From assembly GCA_017545165.1 (NCBI GenBank), contig JAFWQQ010000039.1, positions 28,891-92,890 of the forward strand: 64,000 nucleotides of DNA. The letters are read 5' to 3'. Within the stretch, counting starts at the first letter, position 1; each line of letters opens with the position of its first letter. The notes beneath the pieces were generated by a model. It was given only the letters and a program-made list of their open reading frames with translations. It had not been told where the DNA came from and ran no database searches. The DNA is from Oscillospiraceae bacterium (lineage in GTDB: Bacteria > Bacillota > Clostridia > Oscillospirales > Oscillospiraceae). The translations under genes and the position numbers were made by a program. Below, piece by piece: positions 20,455-27,750 of the stretch.

Positions 20455-21182
20455 ATGCCTCGGTACTCCTTTTTCACTTGCTCATAGCTCTCCAGATCGC
20501 CGATATCGTAGCGCCTGCCGGGCATCTCCATGGCGTAGACCGGCAGCCATCCGGCGACCCAGGCCAGGAAGCTTCCCGGCGCGTCGGCGGCGCAGCCGCT
20601 CTGAAGCGCCTGCCCCAGCAGCCTCAGGGCCCGGGGCGTGTAGAGATAGAAGGGCGGGCAGACCCAGTGGGAGGGCGGCTCCGGCGACTTCTCGGTCATG
20701 CCGAGGATCCGGTCGTCCGCATCCACCACGGCCACGCCGCAGTGCCGCAGCTGCTCCCGGGAGGGCTCGGCGTAGCGCATGGCGCAGCTGCTCCCCTTCT
20801 CCCGGGCGTAATCGAGAAAACGGGTCAGGGAGAAGTCCAGCAGGTTGTCCCCCGCCATCACCAGAGTCTTCTTCTCCGTTCCCAGCTCGTTCAGGGCCAG
20901 GGCCAGGTCCCGCACGGCGCCCAGGCGGCGCTCGTTATCCTCACTGCCGTCGTCCAGCACCCGGATCGGCTCCGGCCGGGACGAGGCCCAGCTCCGAAAA
21001 GCCTCGGCATAGCGGTGGTTGGAGACCAGAACGATCTCCTCCATGCCGTCGGCCTTCGCCAGATCGTCCAGCAGCCAGTCCAGGATCGTCTTCTCCCCCA
21101 CGGGCAGCAGGGGCTTGGGGAAATGCTCCGTCAGCGGGTAAAGCCGGGTGGCGTAGCCCGCGGCCAGGATCACGCAGTTCAC
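20448..21182 (-). CDS. Sugar-1-phosphate nucleotidyltransferase family protein
   Basis: 244 residues. GT-A type nucleotidyltransferase: LAAGYATRLYPLTEHFPKPL with the G-x-G/A-x-R-L and PKPL motifs, and VMAGDNLLDFSL with the metal-binding Asp. It ends in a GDLESYEQV segment. The preferred sugar or nucleotide cannot be read from sequence. Directly after a GHMP sugar kinase (4-bp overlap), it is a good candidate to activate the sugar-1-phosphate made by that kinase (inference). Confidence 0.8.
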   Translation of the reverse strand: MNCVILAAGYATRLYPLTEHFPKPLLPVGEKTILDWLLDDLAKADGMEEIVLVSNHRYAEAFRSWASSRPEPIRVLDDGSEDNERRLGAVRDLALALNELGTEKKTLVMAGDNLLDFSLTRFLDYAREKGSSCAMRYAEPSREQLRHCGVAVVDADDRILGMTEKSPEPPSHWVCPPFYLYTPRALRLLGQALQSGCAADAPGSFLAWVAGWLPVYAMEMPGRRYDIGDLESYEQVKKEYRGIC

Positions 21183-22567
21183 AGCTCCACCCCGTTTCCC
21201 ATATGGCAGACGTGAGCGCTGTATCGGCCCCGCAGGCCCGGAAAGCTCTCCAGATAGGCCCGTTCCACCTGCGCCAGGACCTGCTCGCGCAGGCTCGGGT
21301 CGATGAGGGCCACGCAGCAGCCCTTGAAGCCCGCGCCGCTGAAGCGGCCGCCGTAGATGCCCTCGGTTTGGGTCATGATCTCATAGAGACGGATCAGCTC
21401 CGGCGAGCCGGTCTGCCAGTTGTCGATGCTGCTGCGGCCGCTCTGAAAGCTGAGCCGTCCGAACTCCTCCAGATCGCCCCGGCGCCAGGCCTCGGCTCCC
21501 GCCTCCACCCGGCGGAATTCTCCGTACCAGTGCTCCGCCCGACGGGCAAAGCTCTCCGGCAGGCGGTCCCGATACCGGCGGAAGATCTCCTCCGGCACCT
21601 CCCGCAGATTGGTCTCCTCAAACTTCCCGCAGGGCAGGCCAGCGAAGGCCTTCAGGCTGTAGGCGGCGGCCCGGGCCTCATCCACCCGCATGTTGAACTG
21701 GGTCCCGGCCAGGCTCCGCTCCATGCCGCTGAAGAACACGGCGATCTCAAAGGGCTTCATGTTCGGCGCCTTGGGGATCAGCTCGAAGCTGCCGTCAAGG
21801 GTGTCCAGGTACAGGAGCTTATCCTTCCGGCAGTAAACCTCGCAGCTCTGGTCCAGCTTGCCGCAGGCCACCCCCACATAGCGGTTTTCCGCCTCCAGAG
21901 AGATCTGGATCAGCTCCTCCGGCCGCAGCCGGATGCCGTTCAGCCGGCAGAGCACCGACAAAAAGCTGATGATCACCGCCGCGGAGCTGGAGAGGCCTCC
22001 GATGGGCAGCTCCCCGTCCAGCACGGCGCAGAGCCCCACATGCAGCGGAAAACGTTGGGCCAGGGCGATGGTGGCGCCCCGCAGATGGTCCGCCCAGTCG
22101 TTCTGCTTTACCGGCGGCGTCGACGCGACGTGCCACTGGGCCCGCTTGGGAAACTGCAGGGAGCGGATCTCCACCACGCCGTTCTGCTTGGGTCCGCAGG
22201 CGATATGGATCCCCTTGTCGATGGCCAGGCCCGTGACCTTGCCCAGATTGTGGTCGCTGTGAGCGCCGATGGGGCAGACCCGGTAAGGGGTAAAGGCCGT
22301 GGTCTCCGGCTCCTTGTGATAGGTCTCCCGAAAAGCCTGCACCACCCTTTCCCCGGCGTCGGGAGTACTGGCGGTAGTCGGCTGCTTCAGAGAGGCGGCG
22401 TATTCCCGGGTCCTGGCGTCCAGGGGGCGGAGACTGCCCGCCGGGATCTGCCAGAGCTTCCCCTCTTTTTTCGCGCCGGAGATCCGGCCCTCCCTGCACA
22501 GGGAGGTGACCTTCCGCTCCGGCATCTGCCAGAGCTCCGCCGCCCGACGCACGTCCATATATTCCAT
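21179..22567 (-). CDS. HTH domain fused to a galactokinase-like GHMP kinase
   Basis: 462 residues. Residues 1-48 form a MerR/excisionase-like helix-turn-helix (MDVRRAAELWQMPERKVTSL then REGRISGAKKEGKLWQIPA, the usual SLCREGRIxGAxKxGKxWxIP pattern). The rest is a GHMP kinase: substrate loop APYRVCPIGAH-like (FTPYRVCPIGAHSDHNLG, about 93-110), ATP loop GELPIGGLSSSAAVIISFL (about 184-202), and a C-terminal GGRFSGAGFKGCCVAL motif. It most resembles galacto- or galacturonokinases. A DNA-binding domain on a sugar kinase is unusual. First gene of the unit, directly behind a promoter bearing three copies of a 16-bp motif, so autoregulation is plausible but unproven. Confidence 0.8.
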   Translation of the reverse strand: MEYMDVRRAAELWQMPERKVTSLCREGRISGAKKEGKLWQIPAGSLRPLDARTREYAASLKQPTTASTPDAGERVVQAFRETYHKEPETTAFTPYRVCPIGAHSDHNLGKVTGLAIDKGIHIACGPKQNGVVEIRSLQFPKRAQWHVASTPPVKQNDWADHLRGATIALAQRFPLHVGLCAVLDGELPIGGLSSSAAVIISFLSVLCRLNGIRLRPEELIQISLEAENRYVGVACGKLDQSCEVYCRKDKLLYLDTLDGSFELIPKAPNMKPFEIAVFFSGMERSLAGTQFNMRVDEARAAAYSLKAFAGLPCGKFEETNLREVPEEIFRRYRDRLPESFARRAEHWYGEFRRVEAGAEAWRRGDLEEFGRLSFQSGRSSIDNWQTGSPELIRLYEIMTQTEGIYGGRFSGAGFKGCCVALIDPSLREQVLAQVERAYLESFPGLRGRYSAHVCHMGNGVEL

Positions 22568-22583
22568 AGCTTCTCATCCTCGC

Positions 22584-22668
22584 CCGAAATGTCAAGGTAT
22601 CTTAGCACAAACAAGCGCAAATGTCAAGATATACCCGGATATATCACGGTTGTATCTTGACATTTGCG
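22584..22668 (-). promoter_or_regulatory. Promoter with three copies of a 16-bp operator-like motif
   Basis: CGCAAATGTCAAGATA occurs at 22616-22631, its exact reverse complement at 22653-22668, and a 13/16 match (CCGAAATGTCAAGGTA) at 22584-22599. The first and the degenerate copy are spaced by 32 bp, about three helical turns. On the minus strand the middle copy supplies TTGACA (-35), then 17 bp, then TAAGAT (-10) at 22605-22600, and the degenerate copy covers the start of transcription. This is the layout of a repressor operator. The start codon of the HTH-kinase gene follows at 22567. Confidence 0.75.
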
Positions 22669-22669
22669 T

Positions 22670-23905
22670 TTATTCTTCTCCCGCGTCCTCGAAAATGCGC
22701 AGCTGCTGATACAGTGCGCTGCGCTCCGCGGCGCCCTCCACCATACTCTTCAGGTGCAGGCCGGGTCTGCGGCCGCTGAGGATGCGCCTGCACTGGCGCA
22801 GGCCCACCCGCAGCCAGCCGATGGGCAGCAGCAGGGGCAGCCTCCGGGTGACCGGCATCAGCCGGCGGGCTTTCTCGTTCATGGCGCTGGCGGCGTTGCG
22901 CAGCCAGGCCCCCCGGCGGACAGTGCCCTCCCGGCGATTCACCAGGAGCTTGGCCTCGTTCAGCCGCTCCCGGTCCTTCTTGCCGAAGTTGCCGCCCCGG
23001 AGGATATCCAGCAGCAGGCCCTGGGTGAGGCTCTCCGGCAGCTCCCCCTGCCAGCGGGCGTCGGGGCAGCCCAGATAGCGGACCGACACAGCGGTCAGCG
23101 CCGCGGCGAAGTCCCAGAGTCCGATCTCCCGCAGCCTCTCCTCAAAGAGGGCGCGGAAGTCCTTTTCGCCGAAGTGAGACGCAAAGACCGCCCAGTCACA
23201 GAGATGCCGCAGGCCCACGCCGCTGTGCATCAGGTGCATGGCCGTGTGGGTCAGAAGCATCAGGCCGTGGTGGAAATCGTCCGGCACCATGTAGGCGCCG
23301 TTCTCCGTCTGATAGAGTCGGGCCGTCTCCACGCTGTCCGAGAGCAGCTCGCGGATCCGCTCCCCGGTCTCGTTGCGGGGGATGCCGTTGGGCAGCCAGT
23401 GCAGCTCCCACTCGGAGCGCCGCCCGTCTTCGCCCCGGCGGACATAGGCCTGGTGGATGGGATTGTCCCGCTCGGCGGTCTCACGGAAGCCCAGCGCGCG
23501 CAGGGCCTCTCCCCCGCGTTCGGCGTCCTCCTTGCGTATCAGGAAGTCCACGTCCCCCATCATGCGCAGCATGGGCCTGGGATAATAGGCGGCGGAGGCG
23601 CTGCCCTTCATCACCACATAGGCGATCCCCGCGGCCCGCATGGTCTCGTGCAGCTCCACATGTTCATAGTCCACCAGGAGATTGTTGAGCAGGCAGGTCT
23701 CCACCGGCCCCTCCAGGGACGCTCTCACCGCGGTGGGAAGCTGTTCCTTCACGCTCTCGAAGACCAGGGGCAGGACCGCCTGCTGCTTCGCCTCCTGAAA
23801 GAGGCCGGACCAGTCCGTGTCCTCCGGCAGGGCCGTCTTCCGATCAAACAGCGCCTGGGCCAGCAGGGAAAGCAGCAGCTCTTGATTGGGCGTCATCGTC
23901 TTCAT
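22670..23905 (-). CDS. NTP_transf_5-type nucleotidyltransferase family protein
   Basis: 411 residues. The pattern VVMKGSASAAYYPRPMLRMMGDVDFLI (positions about 98-124) is the core of the uncharacterised nucleotidyltransferase family NTP_transf_5: a KG, then YP-P, then R-x3-DxD metal site. A His-rich region follows (DDFHHGLMLLTHTAMHLMH). Members are common in polysaccharide clusters; substrates are not known. It is a divergent paralogue of the next gene upstream with a 4-bp overlap (ATGA). The stop lies 2 bp from the operator of the next unit. Confidence 0.75.
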   Translation of the reverse strand: MKTMTPNQELLLSLLAQALFDRKTALPEDTDWSGLFQEAKQQAVLPLVFESVKEQLPTAVRASLEGPVETCLLNNLLVDYEHVELHETMRAAGIAYVVMKGSASAAYYPRPMLRMMGDVDFLIRKEDAERGGEALRALGFRETAERDNPIHQAYVRRGEDGRRSEWELHWLPNGIPRNETGERIRELLSDSVETARLYQTENGAYMVPDDFHHGLMLLTHTAMHLMHSGVGLRHLCDWAVFASHFGEKDFRALFEERLREIGLWDFAAALTAVSVRYLGCPDARWQGELPESLTQGLLLDILRGGNFGKKDRERLNEAKLLVNRREGTVRRGAWLRNAASAMNEKARRLMPVTRRLPLLLPIGWLRVGLRQCRRILSGRRPGLHLKSMVEGAAERSALYQQLRIFEDAGEE

Positions 23906-25116
23906 TCCGGATCTCCTCTTTGTCCTTCGCTCTTCTCCGGCAGGACGCCGCCTGCGCGGAAAACCTGCCGCATCTGCTCGTACCGCGCCTCGTCCAGACC
24001 GCTGTAGTTCAGCTTCTGCAGGCGCTTGGCCGGGTGCCGGAGGAACTTGAAGATCCGCTTCAGCCAGAACCAGGGCAGCAGGATCGGGTGCTTCTCCACC
24101 GCGGGAAACTGGGCCTTCATGCGGCTGTAGGGCAGGAACACGGCGCTGATCAAAGAGCTGAGCTTGGCCCGGCGGGCGGATTTCCCCGAGAGGGCCACCA
24201 TGCGGCCCAGCTTGTAGCGCTGATCGTCGGTGAAGACCGCCCCGCCGGCCGCAAAGCCCAGGAGCGTTTTGCTGTCCTCATCCGGCTCGGCGCCGTCGAA
24301 GCAGACCGCGGCCAGCCGGGCCATCCTCTCCTCGAAGCGGCCCAGGCCCATGCTCTCCAGCAGCCGGGAGACCTGCGCCCAGTCGGTGCCCTCTCCCTTC
24401 TTCCGCAGCAGCCAGAGATCGGCCAGGCGGCGAAAGCCCAGGGCGCCGTTGAGAAAATCCTTGTGCATATGGACCAGGTGGAAGAGATAGAAATCCTCCT
24501 CCGACATCCGGTACCGGTGGCGACAGCCCTCCTCCCGGACGGCCCGCTCCCAGATCCCCCGCTCCCAGTCGCGGATGGCGCCGCTGTCGTCCGTCAGGCG
24601 GCGGTGCATCTCCACCATCATATAGGGCTCTTTCACAAACTTGTCGTGCTTCCAGGAGGAATGCCCCTTGCCATGATAACCCAGGGGCGCCAGGGCCTTG
24701 CCGATCTGCTCGTAACGGTAGTCCCGGATCAGGACGTCCAGATCCGTCATGCTGCGGCTCAGAGGGTCGGCGTAGAGCTCGCGCATCTGCCAGCCCTTCA
24801 GGGCCAGGCAGTCGATCCCCTGGCTCTCCAGGGTCTGCAGCAGCAGCTCCGCCTCCATGCTCTGGTTCACGGATTTGGCGAAGCGCGGCGCGTAGAAGCG
24901 CTTCATGCTCTGCTTCAGGCTGCGCAGCGCCGGCTCCTCCGCCCCCTCCAGGGCGGCGTACACCGTCAGCACCACGTCGTGCCGCAAGGCCAGATTCCGG
25001 ATTTCCTCGACACTCTCGTTCGTCAAGTCCCCGGCGAAGAGGGCGCCGTCCGGCTTTTCGCCCAGGATCCCCGCCCGCAGAAGCTCAAAAAAGATTTTCA
25101 GTTCGATTTCCTGCAT
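23902..25116 (-). CDS. NTP_transf_5-type nucleotidyltransferase family protein (paralogue)
   Basis: 404 residues, same family as its neighbour: CLALKGWQMRELYADPLSRS, then MTDLDVLIRD with the DxD site, and a later FYLFHLVHMHKDF segment. The C-terminal 100 residues are basic (WFWLKRIFKFLRHPAKRLQK) and could lie on the membrane surface. The function is unknown; the tandem pair with coupled translation suggests that both act together in surface polymer modification. It has its own promoter, so the pair is a separate unit from the lic genes upstream. Confidence 0.75.
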   Translation of the reverse strand: MQEIELKIFFELLRAGILGEKPDGALFAGDLTNESVEEIRNLALRHDVVLTVYAALEGAEEPALRSLKQSMKRFYAPRFAKSVNQSMEAELLLQTLESQGIDCLALKGWQMRELYADPLSRSMTDLDVLIRDYRYEQIGKALAPLGYHGKGHSSWKHDKFVKEPYMMVEMHRRLTDDSGAIRDWERGIWERAVREEGCRHRYRMSEEDFYLFHLVHMHKDFLNGALGFRRLADLWLLRKKGEGTDWAQVSRLLESMGLGRFEERMARLAAVCFDGAEPDEDSKTLLGFAAGGAVFTDDQRYKLGRMVALSGKSARRAKLSSLISAVFLPYSRMKAQFPAVEKHPILLPWFWLKRIFKFLRHPAKRLQKLNYSGLDEARYEQMRQVFRAGGVLPEKSEGQRGDPE

Positions 25117-25170
25117 ACTTGTCTGCGCCTCTCAGTCCTCGGCTGCCGGATTCCTTTTTCTGTCGGCTAC

Positions 25171-25199
25171 AATGTAGCACATTTGCGGTCCGCGTGCAA
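25171..25199 (-). promoter_or_regulatory. Promoter of the NTP_transf_5 pair
   Basis: Minus strand TTGCAC (25199-25194), 17 bp, TACATT (25176-25171). Confidence 0.6.
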
Positions 25200-25218
25200 G
25201 CGGGCGAAAGGCGGCCCT

Positions 25219-26781
25219 TTACTTTTCAGCTTTCTTTTTTCTGCCCAGCTCTTCCAGATAACGCCTGGCGTCCTTGAAAAAGCTCCAGATCATCAGGATC
25301 ATGATGATCCCGATCGGAAATGCGCTGATGATGCTCACGCTCTGGATGTTGTTCATGCTGCTCTCGGAGAACACCAGTGCCACCGGCAGGACGATCAGCA
25401 GGATGCACCACAGCAGCGTGATCGCCGCGTTGGGCTTCTCGTTTTCTCCCAGCTTTTTGTAGCTGTAGCAGGCGGCCGTGTACGCAATGGAGTCGAAGCT
25501 CGTGGCATAGAAGGCGATCATGCACAGCATGGTGAGGACCAGGATAAAGGTGCTGGCGGGCATGCTCTTCATGATGTTGATGATCAGCTCGTACAGGTCT
25601 CCGCTGGCCTCATACATGGCAATGAAGTTCTCGGCGCCCTTGGTTTGAAGGCCCAGGCTGTAATTGCCGAGAATGATGAAGGAGCTGAGAGTGGAGCCGA
25701 CGCCGAAGAGGTAGCCGCCCAGGATCGTCTGCTTGATGGTGCGGCCCCTGGAAATATTGCCGATGAAGAAGGGCGCGGCGATGCACCACACCATCCAGTA
25801 GGCCCAATAGTAGATCGTCCAATCCTGCGGGAAGTTGTTCGTCCGTCCCGGATCAGCATAGGTGGAGAGCCCGATGAAGTTCTGCACCATTTTCCCGAAG
25901 GACTGGACGCCGTTCTCGATGATGAATCTGCCCTGTCCTCCGATCAGAAGGACCAGAATCTGCAGGCCGAAGAACAGATAGATACAGAGCTTGGCCAAAA
26001 AGCTGATGCCCTTGAACCCGTGGAGGACCGCATAGGTATACACCGCGCAGGTGAGCAGCAGGATAATGATCGTGACCGCCGTGCGGGAAAGCTGGATGCC
26101 GAAGAGCGTGACGATAATCTCCGCCATCAGGGGCGTGGCGACCGAGAAGGTCGTAGCCGTCCCGGCGAGGAGGGCAAACAGGGCGAACAGGTCGATCACT
26201 CTGCCCAGAAGGCCGTGGGCTTTCTTTTCGCCCAACACCGGCAGGCAGGCTTCGCTGTAACGCTGCTTGTCTCTCTTCCTGCAGTGGAGCATGAATCCGA
26301 AGGCCACCGCCAGGACAAGATAAAAGGCCCAGGGGATAAAGCTCCAGTGGAACAGGGGGAACACGCCGGCCCATTCGGTAATGCTCCCGCCCATTTCCGC
26401 CAGGTGCGGGTTCGTGGCATACATGACCCACTCGGCGAAGCTGTAAAACAGGATATCGGCGGCCAGACCGCAGGTGAACATCATGGATCCCCAAGTAAAG
26501 AAGTTGTACCTGGGCTTTTCGTTGGGCTCGCCCAGGACGATATTGCCATACCTGGAGAAGGCCATAAACAGGCTGACGATCAGCACCGCCAGGCCGATGA
26601 TCAGATAATAGGAGCCAAGGGTATCTCCGAAGAAGAAGCGCACCTGGCCGATGACCTCATTGGATCTCTCCGGGAAAAGGAAGAGCAGCATCGCCACTCC
26701 CACGATCAGGATGAAGGGCACCAGCGTGATCATCCAGTCGATCCTGCCTTTTTCTCCTGTTCTTGTTTTTGTCTGATTCAT
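25219..26781 (-). CDS. BCCT-family transporter, probably choline/betaine uptake
   Basis: 520 residues, about 12 membrane segments. BCCT features include the aromatic-rich DWTIYYWAYWMVWCIAAPFFIG (about 310-331) with the conserved W-x-Y-YWAWW-like stretch, and RGRTIKQTILGG after it. It imports quaternary ammonium compounds. Its position next to LicC, LicA and LicD suggests that it supplies choline for phosphocholine decoration, in place of LicB (inference). Start ATG has GGGAGGAATT upstream. It follows licC by 82 bp. Confidence 0.85.
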   Translation of the reverse strand: MNQTKTRTGEKGRIDWMITLVPFILIVGVAMLLFLFPERSNEVIGQVRFFFGDTLGSYYLIIGLAVLIVSLFMAFSRYGNIVLGEPNEKPRYNFFTWGSMMFTCGLAADILFYSFAEWVMYATNPHLAEMGGSITEWAGVFPLFHWSFIPWAFYLVLAVAFGFMLHCRKRDKQRYSEACLPVLGEKKAHGLLGRVIDLFALFALLAGTATTFSVATPLMAEIIVTLFGIQLSRTAVTIIILLLTCAVYTYAVLHGFKGISFLAKLCIYLFFGLQILVLLIGGQGRFIIENGVQSFGKMVQNFIGLSTYADPGRTNNFPQDWTIYYWAYWMVWCIAAPFFIGNISRGRTIKQTILGGYLFGVGSTLSSFIILGNYSLGLQTKGAENFIAMYEASGDLYELIINIMKSMPASTFILVLTMLCMIAFYATSFDSIAYTAACYSYKKLGENEKPNAAITLLWCILLIVLPVALVFSESSMNNIQSVSIISAFPIGIIMILMIWSFFKDARRYLEELGRKKKAEK

Positions 26782-26863
26782 CGCAAATTCCTCCCAATTC
26801 TCCGGCTATGCCGGGCAAATAGTCGCTGTAATTTTTCTCACGCATCCGAAACCGGGGCGCGGA

Positions 26864-27745
26864 TCAGTCGTTCTCCGAAAGGGAGAACAAGCTTTGTTTG
26901 TCGTACTCAAAGCCATAGAGCCTGTCCCCGCAGCGGAAGCGGAAACCCAGGGCCGCCGCGTCCTTGCCCGGCAAAGCCCGGATCTCCGTCAAGGCCGCCT
27001 CCGGGACCTTCAGCTCCTCCGCCGCCCGTTTCAAAAGCGCGGAGCGGCTGCAGCTCCGGTAGCTCTCGTCGAAATCCCGCAGCTCGTCCAGGGTGTCGAA
27101 CTCGAAAATCTCATCCGGCGGATAGCGGCGGATGCGCATCTTCAATTCGTCCAGATGGGCCATGAAGATGGTCTCCCAGAGCTTCCCCGCCGTCTCGGGC
27201 CTGTCGTACTCCTCCTCCAGGATCCGCAGGAAGCTTCGGCTGAAGCGCTCCGACCAGAAGGTGTGCCCCAGCATGACCCAGGCGTCCGCGCCGCCCACGG
27301 TGACCTTGGAGATAAAGCCCGCCTCGTCCTCCTCCATGCACCACTCCCGGGTCTCCCCCGCCGCGTAGACCGCGGCGTAATAGGCCTCGTCCACCCACGC
27401 TTCAAAGGGGCTGCGGCTGAAGTAGTTGTCGGCGGAGCAGAGATAGGAGTTGCGCAGGAATTCCCGGACCGCCCAGACGGAGGCGTTGTTGTTGCGGGTG
27501 AGATAGTCCGGGTTATGCAGCAGCTTTACCCCGAAGCGCTTTTCCAGATAGGCGAACTGTTCCGCCTTGTAGCCCGTCACCACGCAGACCTCGGGCACGC
27601 CCGCGTCCAGGATCTGGCGGATCTGGCGCTCGATCAGGATCTCGCCCTTTACCTCGATCAGGGCCTTGGGCTTTTCATAGGACAGGGGCGCGAAGCGGCT
27701 CGAGGTCCCGGCCGCCATAATGATCGCGTTGTCGACCTTCGGCAT
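26864..27745 (-). CDS. licC: LicC-like CTP:phosphocholine cytidylyltransferase
   Basis: 293 residues from the ATG at 27743-27745 (MPKVDNAIIMAAGTSSRFAP); GAGAGGTGAG precedes it. An open frame extends 164 codons upstream but is antisense-like to nothing and overlaps the preceding gene, so it is rejected. LicC motifs: MAAGTSSRFAPLSYEKPKAL, GVPEVCVVTGY, and SADNYFS with the metal Asp. It activates phosphocholine to CDP-choline. The C-terminal 45 residues (from about ALTEIRALPGKD) resemble the first strands of the kinase domain in the upstream fusion protein, but stop short: a possible remnant. Confidence 0.78.
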   Translation of the reverse strand: MPKVDNAIIMAAGTSSRFAPLSYEKPKALIEVKGEILIERQIRQILDAGVPEVCVVTGYKAEQFAYLEKRFGVKLLHNPDYLTRNNNASVWAVREFLRNSYLCSADNYFSRSPFEAWVDEAYYAAVYAAGETREWCMEEDEAGFISKVTVGGADAWVMLGHTFWSERFSRSFLRILEEEYDRPETAGKLWETIFMAHLDELKMRIRRYPPDEIFEFDTLDELRDFDESYRSCSRSALLKRAAEELKVPEAALTEIRALPGKDAAALGFRFRCGDRLYGFEYDKQSLFSLSEND

Positions 27746-27750
27746 GGGGC

